This document shows, piece by piece, positions 1 to 12,359 of a stretch of DNA of 64,000 nt. Position 1 is the first letter of the stretch. Each line of letters starts with the position of its first letter. Source of the DNA: Ectocarpus siliculosus (Eukaryota; Sar; Phaeophyceae; Ectocarpales; Ectocarpaceae). The stretch spans positions 67,513 to 131,512 of the forward strand of contig FN648136.1 of assembly GCA_000310025.1 (NCBI GenBank). The letters are read 5' to 3'. The notes under the pieces are model-generated. The model saw only the letters and a program-made list of their open reading frames with translations, did not search any database and was not told the DNA's origin. The translations under genes and the position numbers were made by a program.

Positions 1-123
1 ACCGATTCCAATACTTTCAGCGTTTCTGTCGGTAGGCGTAACTGTCGTTTTCATTACCCACAAGGTGCTCATACATGATATTATGTGGTCGTGTGTGCTA
101 CGGGGACCTCAACCCCTCCGCAG

Positions 124-3100
124 GAAGCCTAGAGCGCGTCATCGCCCAAGTGGACATGGAGGAGAGCGGCGACAGCGGCGCCGGCGTCAGCCGACAAGAG
201 CACGCGAGGCCGCCGGTCCACGGCGGGTACCCCAACTCAAGGGGCGGCAGCACCGGCAGCGGCGGCGGCGGGGGGGGCGTCGGCTCGAGTGCGGGCGGAG
301 GGTGGACAGACATGTTCCAGGGCATGACGGTAGAGGTGCGCGGTAAAGAAGAGGGCTAGACGTTCCTTGCGAAGGGTCGGCTTTGCTCACCCCACGTGTC
401 GCGCCCGTGGCGGTGTGGCGTCGACTCGCTCGGCGGCAAGCACGTACCACCGTGTGGCGGAGTTGAAGGGGTAGCGGTATGTGCGTTTGTGTTTTTTTTG
501 TCCGCCAATTCTTGGCGCCAGGCCGATTCAATTTGCTGCGCTTCAGTAGCAGCGCGTTGTTGATGTCTCCGCACCACCGCCGTGCTTGAAATGACACGCC
601 CCTCCCCCACCCTCCCCCACCTGTTGTTTGTTTCAGCTCGCCCAGGAGCAGGCCGCGCAGCTCCACCACGGCCAGCAGCAGCGCGGCGGTGGGGGGGGAG
701 AAGGGGGCCCCGTGGGAAGACCCGGCGATCACCACCACCACCGCATGGCGGCGGACCACTCCGTCTCCGGCGGCGGCGGCGGCGGCGGGCACCAGGGTGG
801 TCGACAGGGGCAGAGGGTGGGGGACGGCGGTATGCCAGGGGGAAAGGGGGACCGACGGGGGGGGGCACCGCAGTTTTCCCAGCAGCACGGTGGTGAGTGA
901 CCAACGGACCAGGAGTGAAAGGGGCGTGGGCGGTGGGTGGTAGTTTTTAACCGGCGTTCGGATGTGTGCTGTTGTATATAATAGCGTTGGGCGTTCTTTT
1001 GGTGACTTTTTGGCGTGTTTTTGGAGGGGACGTGAAGCAAACGGGTGGCGCTTGGTACGAAGGGTTTTCTATCGAAATAGCTCGATGGCGGACACGGAGG
1101 GTGACTACGAGGAGGGGGTTGAGTTCTACGTACATGCCTGCTGTGGCTTCTGGCACCACCTCCTGATAACGTTCCTTGAGCGTGATGCTACTTGCGCATG
1201 TGTCAGCGAAGGGCGTTTTACTGGTACCTTGAGGCCGCGGGCTCTTGGTGTGGTGCCTGCCGCCCCAGCACCCGGCACGGGGATCCCGTTTCGTTCCTTG
1301 TTTGTCACGCCGACAAGCTCGTCAGCGTGTTGCTCTCTGCCTCAGTGAGTGTACAGTGGCGGGCACAGCTTAGCGACCCCTGTTGAGCGGCATGCCCTTT
1401 TAGCGACCACGGAATCGGCATGGCACCACAAGTAGCCGCTCTATGCGACCATGTTCCCTCTTGGCACTTGGGTTGCCACACCGGGCCCACCGCTGCTGTG
1501 TCCCTTCCCCTCCTCTTGTCCGCTGGCTGCGAACGAAGGTCCGGGACCCTCGACTTCATCCTCTTACATGTGCGGTCCTGCGGTGGGGAGGATGTCCGTC
1601 CAAACGGTAAGTTTGTTGTTTTGTGACGATTGTCTCTCTCGTATATGTGTATGCACGGGGAAAGCACGCTTCCGGGAACCTGCAGCTGGTTTGTATAGTC
1701 CAAGCCCAACTTGGGAAGAAGATAAATCTACACCTTCCAACGTATACATGTGTGTTCGTGTGTGTGACTCCTCCGGCTTAATTCGTCCAGAAAATACATC
1801 GAAAGGCGTAGAAACTGGCATCCAGGATTAGTGGGACGATCCACAAACAGGCTACGTAGAGCAGGGTAACACTATCAACAAAAGTTGCAACTATGTAATA
1901 ATCCTTCAATATTAGCGAAAAAACTGAAACAAGTACCAAGGCTGTTGTACGAACCCCAGCAACGAAGGTTTTTTTTTGTTGTTTATTTATTTTTCTCCCA
2001 TCATTGGGCTCTGTCGTCTGCCCCTCTGGCCCCCATCCTCCACTTCTACTAGCTAGACGACCCAACCGGGGTCACATAGGGGGGGGGGGGGTTGGACCCC
2101 CTCCTGCGGTTCCTGCCTGAGATATTTTTATCGCGAGAAGGGTACAGCAATCAATCCCTTCCCTCGCGATAAGTCGATCTAGTTTCCTAACAAGCGAGCT
2201 TTGCAGCGCGTCGCTTCCAACTTAGATCAGGGTTTATTCAGTGAGAAAAAGAACTCACTTTGCCGGGACTCGAACCCATGACCTGGCCCTTAGTAGGCTG
2301 CGAGGGTATCGTCTAGACCGCCGCGGCGACTGGTATGTATCTGTTGGCGAGGGAAACATGCAAGCTTTTTTGACGCAACAAATCATGTGTTCTCGCCGCC
2401 ATGATCTTTTCTTTGCAGTACGTGATGCCGCCGCTGCTGCAGTAGATATGCATACTACCATGTTTTTTTGTAAGTGGGCCGTCAGCAAGCAGTACATATG
2501 GCAGGCGGGGCGTGCGCGTGGGGGGGTCTCAAGGTCCCCGCCTTTGTTGGTACGGAAGTCTGCGGGGAGTAGTTTTTGTTTGTGCCAATCAACCCGAAGC
2601 ACAAATACCAAACATGTGTGCAGCGGGACCCTCGGAGTTGAAAAACACCCACGATATCTACGAGATGCGTTCATGCATGCTCCATCTCCGCCTCTTCACT
2701 GGAAACCCAATCCCCCCTCTTTTGAGCGTCGTTGTTGTGCCCTTCACTGTTACCTGCCCCCCCCTCGATTGCCACCACCGCTACCGCTGCCGTTGCTGCG
2801 TCTCGGCAGGGGGACACGTTGAGTTTCTTCGACGACCCTCCCCAGGGCAACCAGGTACAGCACCAGCTGCCTGTCGGGGGAGCCGCGGGGCACGGGGGCG
2901 CGATGAACCTCGAGTACGTGGAGTTCCCCAATTTCCATGTGAGTATTTCGAGCAGCGAGGGCGCTGTGAACCTAACCTTTGACGCGTGGACCTTAAGAGT
3001 ACATGGGGCTTCCCAATTTCGCAGTAGTCTACGCAGGTGTTTACGAAGTAAGTAAAACATTGGATAAAGTGTGAAATCAGCGAACCGCCCCGGATGAGTT

Positions 3101-3390
3101 CCCCATCTCACACTATTGTTTTTAGCTAATGTTGCAGTTTTTTTTTGCAAATGCTCGTTGATCGCCGCAAGCCCGTTCTTTTTTTTTATTTTGGTGTCGT
3201 TTGACCCTTTACTCGCTGCGGTCCTCGCTCTATAATCCCCGGCATGTGCGCCTGCCGTCCGGCCTCTCCCTCGTTACTCCAGGAACTCCTCGTGTTTTTC
3301 GGGCGCACCCTGACGGAACGGTACGATACCTCGCGGGAGGAGCAAGAGACCATCCCTTCGCCGATGTACATGCACAACATGGACGAGTGA
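124..3390 (+). CDS. Unrecognised Gly/Gln/His-rich protein, 3' part (5 exons visible)
   Basis: I do not recognise this protein. Five exons read in compatible phases: 124-329, 637-892, 1539-1606, 2810-2938 and 3283-3390 (stop TGA). They give about 254 C-terminal residues; the 5' end lies before the window or in bases 1-123. Acceptors and donors are clear (for example TTTCAG at 631-636, GTGAGT at 893 and 2939); the 1539 acceptor (GAAG) is the weakest call. The protein has an acidic start, long Gly runs, a HHHH stretch, then a more ordered part containing LSFFDDPPQGNQ and LEYVEFPNF. The last exon is helical and polar (ELLVFFGRTLTERYDTSREE) and ends in MYMHNMDE. Low-complexity Gly/Gln composition fits a regulatory or RNA-linked protein, but nothing seen proves that. 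Confidence 0.6.
1993..2107 (-). repeat. Dispersed repeat B, copy 1 (inverted copy at 10260-10373)
   Basis: About 113 bases are the reverse complement of 10260-10373, with only a few differences. Both copies hold a run of 10 or so C/G followed by TTGGACCCCCTCCTGC on the + strand here. Similarity stops sharply at both ends, as expected of a mobile or duplicated element. It lies in the long intron at 1607-2809 of the first gene. Confidence 0.75.
2254..2329 (-). repeat. tRNA-like sequence, probable SINE head
   Basis: On the minus strand a perfect RNA polymerase III B box (GGTTCGAGTCC) lies about 40 bases after an A-box-like GGCGGTCTAGACGATA; the whole block is tRNA-sized (about 75 bases). The acceptor arms do not pair and the anticodon stem is poor, so a working tRNA is unlikely. 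A tRNA-derived SINE or tRNA pseudogene inside the intron is the simplest reading. Confidence 0.4.
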
Positions 3391-3482
3391 CCTCATCGCG
3401 AAGAGGTAGAAGCGCGGTGGAATAGTATTTCGTGCGAGCTAAGAGCGCGTTGCGCAGACAAACGGCCTTGATGCTTGGGTTA

Positions 3483-3582
3483 NNNNNNNNNNNNNNNNNN
3501 NNNNNNNNNNNNNNNNNNNNNNNNNNNNNNNNNNNNNNNNNNNNNNNNNNNNNNNNNNNNNNNNNNNNNNNNNNNNNNNNNN
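3483..3582. other. Assembly gap (100 N)
   Basis: A run of exactly 100 N. All five gaps in the window have this length, so it is a placeholder and not a measured size. Confidence 0.99.
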
Positions 3583-5198
3583 GTTATGCTATGAAACAAC
3601 CGCGCTCCGCGCATTGCCGCGGGCAGTTGGTAGGGGGGGTGGGGGGTGGGGGGGGTGCACGTGGTGTTGGGAGCGGGAGAGTTTTGACATTGGACGATGA
3701 CCGGAGCGCGCGCGGGGGGGGAGGGGGGGAGGCAGATAACACTGCAAGTAAAAGTGGAAGAGGGGCGACGCCACTTTTGTTTTGTGGCTAATCTGGGTGC
3801 GTGTTTGTTTCCTTGTGTACCGGCCACTAACCAATAAAGACGGGTGAGCTTGACCTGGGCGGGTGTATGGGTGGGGTGGGGGGTGAGGTTTGTCCCCCTC
3901 CCCCGCACCACCACCCCCTCCCTCCCCCTCCCTGGGGCACGTCGCCTTTTGGTTCCGGGCTGCGAACCCTCCGCTCGCCCCACCGTACAGGGTGTGACGC
4001 GTTGGTCGGGTTTGTTGATTGTTGGAGTGGCAGGTGGCGTGTTTCTCGTTTCAACTTTGTGAGAGCCCCTCAGCACGTACATGGGGGACGTGAGAGGAGG
4101 CGAGTCGGGACGATAAGAAGAACAAAGATTTATGAAATGCCAGGTCACCCACCCATTAGAGTTCCAAATATGACAGGGTGGTCGGAAGGGCGTGCGTTAT
4201 CGTGATGGGGGTCAGGTTAATGTTTTTACCAGATTTCTCTTTGTACCCTACGCGATCTGTATGTGTCGGGGGACGTGAATCACGTCCGTGCGTTTTCTGG
4301 TTTGTGTGCTTTTTGCGGGCGTCCTGCCGTGGTTTTGAAGAGCCAACGCTAGGTTGGTTGGCGAGGGGGGAGAAGACGGTAGCAGTCTTCTCTCTCGCTC
4401 TCCTTGCTCTTTCCCCCTCTCTCTATCTCAGGCGCGGCCGGCCAGACAGAGAGAGAAGAAGCCCTTTAGTAGTTCGGGAAGCGTTTTTTGGAACGGGGGC
4501 GGTATACTTTTGTCCCCCGACTTGCGGAATTCTGGTGGCGGCAGAACGGAGCACACACGACTTGTTTTGTGTGTTTCATGAGATGGCGGCAGCATGTAAG
4601 ATCGTGTGCTCCAGCGCTGGTGATTAGACTTTCCTGACATTACTCCCCTCAACCCCGTCGCGCCGGGTCGACGCCTCGCTTGCGATCGACTCGGCCGAGA
4701 GAGAGGTTTTATCACGACGGTTTCAGTTTTTTCGGGTGCACCAACGTACTGGGCTCTGCTGCCGTTGTTGTTGCTGCTGCTGCCTTGACTTCTGTTAGCG
4801 ATCCATCCACCGCGTCCCCCTCGTGTGTAAAGCATTGATTCCACAAACCACCTTGAGGTGTGTGTGTGTGTGACCTTTTGGGGGCATATTGTTTTGCGAT
4901 TTCGTGGGAGGGCGGGGGGAACGGTGGCACAGAAACTTGCGGCCACCGCTGCTGCCACCATTGCTGCTGTTTCAGGCACTTGTATGAAATGGGTGTGTAT
5001 TCCCAGAGAAGCAGCGAATTGAGTTTGGGGTTGGCTTCCCGGTCTTCACCTTATACAAATTTGATTTCTGTCCCTCCCCCCGCCACCCAAACGGTTTTTA
5101 CGCACGTGTAGAGGGTTGTTCAGTTTTCTCTTTCTGGGCGTTTTTTTTCTCACGTTTACTACACGTCTAGGGTGTGTGTGGAGGGGGGAGATGGGCTA

Positions 5199-5271
5199 TT
5201 ACTGCTGCTGTTGCTGCTGCTGCTGCTGCTGCCGCTGCCGCCGCCGCCGCTGCTGCTGTTGTTGTTGTTGT
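5199..5271. repeat. Triplet microsatellite (CTG/CCG/TTG)
   Basis: An imperfect triplet run mixing CTG, CCG and TTG units. It opens poly-Leu, poly-Ala and poly-Cys frames that should not be read as genes. Confidence 0.95.
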
Positions 5272-7356
5272 TCCATCTTGCTCTCTCCGTTTTGTTTGGC
5301 CGACTTGTTTTGTCTCCGGTTCGTTTCTTTGTAGCTCTCTTTTTCTGTCCCATGTTGTTGTCGTGTTGAACTACTGTGTGTATGTGTTCTTTTTTTTTCT
5401 GCTTCTGTTTTTTTTTTTTTTTTAACTCGAGTGAGGGGGGGCGCTCGGTTTGGGCCGGCCGGCGTGCGGTGGTACAAGGCAAAAAAAATAGGGATCACGG
5501 GAGCAGCAGTAGAAGGTACAACAGGATTAGTTAACACTTACCGCGTGCTGTGTACACTTGGAAAAATTTGCATCATTTTATGTTGTCGGTTGTTTTGACA
5601 AGAGTAGTGTTGTGGTGCAGTTACCTGTATTTACCGGCAAGCTTCGGTCCGGGAAGGGGCTCGAGAGGAGATGGGAACGAAGACCTTAGATTGGGGGAAT
5701 AAGATAATCATGGCGTGTTTTGTTAATGTTAGAGAACGTTGCTCGCGATATTATTTCGTCAACGTAGACACTAGTGGCACTTTCGTATTGGTCGACAGCA
5801 GTAGCAGCTGGAGCTGCAGCAGCATGTCACGGTTGACGTTTGCAGGGGAAGTGGCAGGGCGGGCGAGCTAGGCTCCAAGAGGGTGCTTTTCGATTTCAAC
5901 ATCTGCTGCAAGGACGGCAAACGGCATGTCGTTTTGAGCCTGACTACAATTGTGTTGATGTTTTAAACCCTCGTACACCTTTATTGGCGTTGTTCATCGC
6001 CTGGTTTCCTCTCCGCCCCCCCCTCCCTCCCCCCCAACCATATAATATCTACGCGGTTTTCGCGAAGAAGGGTGCGTTGGGGTTAGCCATGCGCAAAGAG
6101 AATATATGAACACACGGTTATGACGGAGGATTGGTTTGCGGTGTCTAGACCTTTCCCCCATTGTTTCGGCTCCGAGAGGGCGGGTGTTGCTTTTGCTTGG
6201 ATTTACCCACCCCACTTCAAAGGACGTTTTTATCGAGGCATCGGGGGTGGGTGGATGAGTGTGGGGCGGGGGCGGTTGTACCACCTAACCTTTTCATCAT
6301 CAAGAAGAGCTCGTGGTCGCGGATCGGCCATGACTACTGTAGTAGGGCGGGCAGATAGTGGCGTGCGGCCGGGTGTAGAGGGGTGGCATTCATGCTTGCA
6401 GTTCGAGGGAGAGCCACAAAGATGACTGTTCCCTTTGATCTTGTTGTTGCTCTCTCCCTCTCTCTCTCTGTCTATCCTGAGACAGACCGAACGCGGCGCC
6501 TCGTTTCGAAGAGCCCGCGGCGAACTTGTTGCTTTGCCAGTTTTTGGAACTTTGGTCTGCGTGTCGGTAGGTTGGTTTGGTTTATTAAGTCAAAATGTCG
6601 AGCAGGTAGTAGCAACACACGAGGTTCCTTTTGGACCACCCCCCTGTTGATGTCGTGCGTGAGAGAACCGCAGTGGCCGTGGGAATACCATTTCAAGAGA
6701 GACTCCTTCCTGTTGTTGTATTTTGCTTAATTCCCGTGGTGTCATGGCCCGCCCTCTTTTCCGGTGGATCGGCGGGTATCTGTCTTTTGTCTTTTTTTTT
6801 TTTTTTGCCTTGTCTGCCTGGTGTGGTGGAAGTGTATCACTATTTTTCTCGGGCATGTGGGTATGGGCACGATGCGTGGATACGAGAAAAGAAAAGAGGG
6901 CGGGGAGGGGGGGGGGGAGGGGGGTTCCGTCGATGGAGACGAGCATGCGCAGTCGGTCGCAGACAGACTTGGCTCCGGATAGTTGTGGCGACAGTTACGT
7001 CGCCTGTTGTGTTTCGTGTCCCTGTGTCTGCATGTATGCGCGCGCTAGCTTGCGTTTTTGACACGAGCGAGTGAGTGTCAAGGCAACATGTATGCTTGTA
7101 CCATTTACGACTCCCATCCCCGCCCCTCGCCCCCACCATCAGTGTATCCCCGTCCCACACCGGTCATGGTTGCGTTGCCTGTGCGTTCAGGCACAAACCC
7201 TCGCGTACGTACATGGATGGACGGGACGTGGGGAAGGAAGGTCAGCAGGGGAAAGAACTATCCGTCGGTGTCCCTTTTGCTGGAGGGGGTTGGGCTTGCC
7301 TGTTGTTTTTGATGTATTTTTTTGGGTGTGCTTCGTTTGACAGCTCTTATCGCGAG

Positions 7357-7364
7357 CGAGAGAG

Positions 7365-7456
<92 letters not shown>
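7357..7456. repeat. (GA)n microsatellite
   Basis: About 100 bases of GA repeat, pure from about 7372 to 7456. It creates a false Arg-Glu repeat frame. Such a long pure run should vary in length between strains. Confidence 0.98.
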
Positions 7457-7459
<3 letters not shown>

Positions 7460-8300
7460 TCGGGCTAGTTTTGTACAACGCTGCTGTACACGTTGTCTAT
7501 CTCCCCCCCTTTTTTTTTCTCTGCTGTTCTTTCATGTATGCATAAGTAGTACATGTATGATATATATATTTATATGTTTATATGGTGCGTTCTGTAGTAG
7601 TCTTGGAATTTCCCAGCGAAGAAAGGTAAAATATTGGTGACATTTTCTCTCGGTGGGAGGAGCCCCTGGATTTTATTTTCTCTCCCTTTTAGTTAGTCGA
7701 GGGACGGTCTTGCGGTGCCAGCAAGGTCGACCACGACCCTCTTGCAGGGCTGGCAGCGCATGCACGCAACTCGGTGCGGCACAAAAAAAGCGCAAGACCA
7801 CAAGAAGATTGGTTCCATCCGTTGCTTGAAGGGAACGCGACGGGGGCAAACTTTGCTTTCCGTTGTTGTGGTATTGTAGTAGAGCACAGTAGGATTAGTG
7901 GTGGTAGCGCCCGCGGTGATGATGACAGCCGCGGGAGTCGGCGGGGTGTCGATAATTTTATATTTTATTGCATGAGTTTCCTCTATTGCTCGCTTCCTGG
8001 GAGAGAGGAAGACACTCATCATCATGCCGCTTGGTGCCGGTTGCTCCGCAGACAGACGCTCGTTCCTCTCCCCAAGACCCCTCCTGTGAATAGAACGGCA
8101 GCAAGCACGACCCCCGCTACGTTGAAATGTTCCCATCCAGGACCTCCCCCCATTCGAATCGTCCGCCGCACCCCCCCCGTTCCCCCCTTACGTTCTGGGT
8201 CAAGCTTTCTTTCGAGTTTTGCTCATGAAACGAAGCGTGAAAACCACAAGCACACGTAATTTTTGTGTAGCAACAAGTGTGTTTTTCGTGGAAGAAGGTA

Positions 8301-10203
8301 CGTGTCCGCACAAGAACCCGACTCAGAAGTGAAAGATGTGCCTCTAGTCTATGCTCGTACCATGGTATGTACCACTGGTACTGATATTCCTAATACACCG
8401 GTCGAGTTCCTCCAGAACACGCCACTTCCACTGAATATCCTACTATTCTTGAAAGGAGTATTTTCGTTTGTTTAGAGGGGAGCGTGGAGGTATAGACTAC
8501 ATGCAACAGCAGTGATATGCGGTCAGAGACAAGCAAACCCCAAATCGCGGCTGGCTCTGGGCGACAACACTACTACAGAGGACGGATTTTTTGTCTCGCA
8601 GCATTTATTTGCCGATTTTGGTCTGATTTGACTCGTTCGTGTGCGATTGATTGATTTGCAGGGTGTTCCCTCGGGCGTTTTCGAAACCAGTCAGTCAAAG
8701 CCAATAACGTCGATTGGCAGCCAACTTTACGTACTGCAGTCCGGGAGATAGATGTTGGCGCTAATAAGACAAAAGAGCTGGACGGCCCCAGGGCTTCAGC
8801 GCACGTGGAGTACTAGTGGTGTGTGTTCGCAACGAAAATACTCGCATGGACGCGGAAAGTATAGTATGAAAAACAGCAGAAAAACCGACATTTAGACTAT
8901 GAAGTAGGCTAACGTAAAGATGTGCTTATCACGAAGGGGGAGGAATTTTCAGTGTGGCCGAAGTATTGGGGGGCGGGGGGGGACGGGGATGGCCATTATA
9001 TACATACGTGAATCCGCTACGGAAGAGGTCGAATTTCCATCTCGTGTGCAGATTTGTTATATGGTAGCTGCGCGAACGAACGACTGATGCTTCATGTAAG
9101 TCGCGTTTATTTACGAAACAAGGTGTTGGGAGTACTTGCAGCACAGGAACGGCTCTATTCTACTGCGTACGGGTTTGATGCAGTACATTATTATGTCATT
9201 GGTGCTGCCAGCCCACTCCTCTGTTAGGCATCCCAGTGCTCAGCAATAATCAAAGTGCAAACCGTATCCACGACTGGAGACCTTCTCGACGCTCCACAAG
9301 CCTCCTCCTAGGCTTTCTCTACCGCTGTTCAAGCGCGCATCTTCGAACTCGGTACTGATCGATAGGCTGCTACCATCAGGTCGGTAGCTTTTGGTAATCA
9401 TTCTGGAAAGCGTGACTTCCCTCCTATACACACAACCATGGACTTGTGGCCACGAATAGCCACAAGCCTATGCCTAGAGAGACCCGCTCAAGTCACGAGG
9501 TCCATCCCAAATCAGAGCTTCTCTTTCCGTCGCAAATGATACAGGCAAGCTGGTTACCACTGTCTGTCCGTGTCTACTTGTGTGTTTACTCTTACAAACC
9601 TCGCCGCAATCCACGCACAGCCGAAGGGATGAAGCTGATACGAGGCAGGCATTGCCGGCATACCCGCCCCTGCCAAAACACGTTCCTCCTCTGTGTACGT
9701 TTTGCCGCGCTAGGACCAACCGACATCCCACCCAATGATATCCTAGTAGTAGTTAGTACCATCCGGATGGGGTATTTTCTATTTGTTCGAGGTTCGTCCC
9801 TTCGTCTCCTGGCGTTGTTGTTTTTCGTGACATGCTTTTGTACTTGTACAAGATACTGTAGATACTGTAGTCTACAATAGAATCTATCTGTAGATAAAAG
9901 CAAATCTCGCGTTGATGATTTCCGAGTCGTTTTTTTTTCCGTCTTTTTGGGTAGTTGGCCTGTGACCACGGAATGAAGGCGTCCGCGTCTGTTGGCCCCG
10001 TACGGATCCGTTTGGAGGATCTGGGCAGAGACTGGAAGTGTGGTGTGTGTGGCTCCCTTCCCTCGCCAATCAATGCGGTGTTGCCCCCCCAGCGGTGTTA
10101 CCCCCCCAGCGGTGTTGCTGCGTGTTTAGCTTACTGAGTGCTTCCTCTGTTCCTCCGGGTTGGAAACCGAGCAACTACAACTGCTTCGTGCGTGTCTTTA
10201 TTA
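8301..10203. other. Intergenic, no gene seen
   Basis: AT-richer than the first 8 kb, with only short frames lacking splice context or domain character. I see no recognisable gene here. Confidence 0.5.
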
Positions 10204-10264
10204 TTAGCATCGACCGCGCTAACCGGCTGACCAATGAAAATATGGCAGTCTTATATATAGCAGG
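10204..10264 (+). repeat. Dispersed repeat A, copy 1
   Basis: Core GCGCTAACCGGCTGACCAAT. A close 57-base copy lies inverted at 50784-50840, matching through to the terminal GCAGG. A shorter 37-base inverted copy lies at 12270-12308. Copy 1 abuts repeat B, so A and B may be parts of one larger element. Confidence 0.75.
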
Positions 10265-10373
10265 AGGGGGTCCAACCCCCCCCTCCTATGTGAACCCGGT
10301 TGGGTTGTCTAGCTAGTAGAAGTGGAAGATAGGGGCCAGAGGGGCAGACGACAGAATCCAATGATGGGAGAAC
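10260..10373 (+). repeat. Dispersed repeat B, copy 2
   Basis: Reverse complement of 1993-2107 over about 113 bases. The shared block includes the poly-G/C run, CTAGCTAGTAGAAGTGGA and CAGACGACAGAATCCAATGA (a few mismatches). Confidence 0.75.
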
Positions 10374-12269
10374 TAAAAAAAAATAGTAGTACAGTGCGGT
10401 TGAAAACACCAAACACTTCTATCTTCCATGAACTGGGACCTCGTGAGGGGGCAGCATGGGGGAGGCTGAACTATCCTTCGGATCAAAGACAGAAACGGTG
10501 GCAACAGAAGAAAACTGCACACGTCTGCCAAGGCTATTGCTTTGTACTCGAGTTCGTTTAGGAGTGACTTGATTTCGCCTCCAGCGTCAAACCGCATCGA
10601 ACGAATACTACATAAAAAGATAAAAAGCCGATTGGTGAAACGTGGATCATTTATTTGCTCACCTTAGGCGCCTACATGTCCGCAAGGTATCCCAGTGCTT
10701 CTTTGGCCACAGAACAAGGATCACCGTGATTGAGTAAATCCACTTTAGAGCAACTGCACTGCTGTCACTGCAGTCGCTGACAGGTACAAAGCTTGCATGT
10801 GATGCGAGGCGACGTACTGTAGTATGCATAATATAGATAGGCAATAACACTAACAGTAGGCCCTCTTATAAGTAGTATGTAAAGAATAACTCACTTGTTA
10901 TTACTCTTGCAGAACAGCAGCAGCAGTAGTTGTTGCCTTGGGTATCGGTAGGAATGACACCAAAGGGCCCAGGATCCTCTACTCAAGCAGGGGCTACTAG
11001 ATCATGTCCCCTGTTTTATCCTTCCGCGGGGAGTTGCATCTCTCCGCGCCTTCTATATTAGAAGGAACCATTCTCTTTTATGTTCCGTCTACGCATCTGA
11101 ATCCTAGTAACACTTACGCTCTAAAGCTGTCCTGTGACGGTTACAGACTTGGCAACGCCTTCACAATACCGTATCAAACCCATACAGTAGAGTAGAGAAG
11201 AGTCGTTCTTGTAGTAGAAGACTGCTCAAGAACTACGTCATTAGTTCTGATGCATAAGGCCCCATTTTCTCTCTCAAGGTCCTTTCGAAACTACCCGCGT
11301 CCTCTAGAGACAATGCTACCCATAAAAACTTGCACCTCATAAATTATAATTGGTACTATATCTAATTGTCGCATCTCAGCTCGCGCGCCTCAGCAGCCAC
11401 AGGTTTTCCTCCTGCACAAGTCGAATTTTCTGTTGTATTCTTGTCCCTTTCCTAGATCATTCAATGTAAGTATTGGATTGGGTTGGGTGAGGCCTCCTGC
11501 ACCGACAGGAGGGCCTCGCCGTGAAGTAACTCTTCGGGCAGGGCATACAGATCGCAATATGCCCCGACCCGAAGCGTTTGAATGATCAGCAAGTTCATGA
11601 AAAGAGTTAGTATTCATAGGGCGGCTGGGATGGTCTCAAATATTTCTTCTTTCTCCTCTGCTCCGGCGTATTTCGGGAGAGAGAAAGGGGACTGAACAAG
11701 GTAGAGTCGTTTTCCAACATGCTTCATGTGATATCTGACTCCTCCCGATCCGAGATTACACATAAACATTGGTACTAGGTACATAATTCAAACGTCATGG
11801 ACTACGCCCAATAGGTTGGGATTTCAGTAGTGCGGGTGAAAAGGATGGTGATGGTATTGAGGGTATTTCATTTGGGAGTGACGAAGGAGGAGGGAAGGGA
11901 AAGGAAAGAGAAGAAAGGAGGACGATGAAAACGATGATGGAGAAGGAAAATGTGGCGTGGAAGAGAGCAAGGGCCTTCGGGCCAGATGACCTTCCTCCCA
12001 GCAACGCCGCAGGGCTAGAGAGGACCTGCCAAAAAGTAGTGGAAATATTGGCGACGAGAGTGGCAGTGGTGATGCAGGGAGGAAGATGAAAGCACTCCGG
12101 AGGGAACGCGGGTTCAAAGTAGCAGCTTTGATCAACACGCACGCGCAGTTCTCTTCTGTTGCTACCGTTTCTGCCTTAAGTTCCGTGAGTAGCGTAGCGT
12201 CCCCAGTGATGCCCCCTCACGGCCCCCAGATCATGGCCTATAGAAGCATGTTGTGTTTTCAACCGACGT
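10374..12269. other. Intergenic / possible interior of a 2.1 kb element
   Basis: No recognisable gene. It is bounded by inverted copies of repeat A (10204 and 12308), so it could be the interior of a non-autonomous DNA element. No transposase-like protein is seen inside. A purine-rich low-complexity stretch lies at about 11870-11960. Confidence 0.35.
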
Positions 12270-12308
12270 CTTTTCATCGGTCAGCCAGTTAGCGCGGTCG
12301 ATGCTAAT
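12270..12308 (-). repeat. Dispersed repeat A, copy 2 (short)
   Basis: About 37 bases match copy 1 in inverted orientation with two or three differences; similarity ends after ATGAAAA. Confidence 0.7.
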
Positions 12309-12359
12309 TATAAACACGTAACACACAACACCGTCTGACCCTCAAGGCCTAAAGTCTGA

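Larger units (their letters stand above)
3391..8300. other. Non-coding, T/G-rich stretch with microsatellites
   Basis: I find no exon with convincing splice sites and protein character. The + strand is markedly T/G-rich, like the introns of + strand genes in this window, so part may be a long 3' UTR or a non-coding transcript of the upstream gene. It contains a 100-N gap (3483-3582), a CTG/CCG/TTG repeat (5199-5271) and a long GA repeat (7357-7456). Confidence 0.5.

Noticed and set aside
187-904. Minus-strand frames of 180-230 codons at the left edge
   Set aside because: They oppose well-spliced + strand exons and consist of Pro/Arg-rich antisense of Gly-rich codons.
5116-5537. Poly-Cys, poly-Leu and poly-Gln frames
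   Set aside because: All arise from the triplet microsatellite on both strands.
7075-7545. Open frame with a long Arg-Glu repeat
   Set aside because: Produced by the GA microsatellite; the ends lack coding character.
7693-8136. 147-codon minus-strand frame
   Set aside because: No recognisable domain, no splice partner exons, and a composition no different from neighbouring non-coding DNA; not enough to call a gene.
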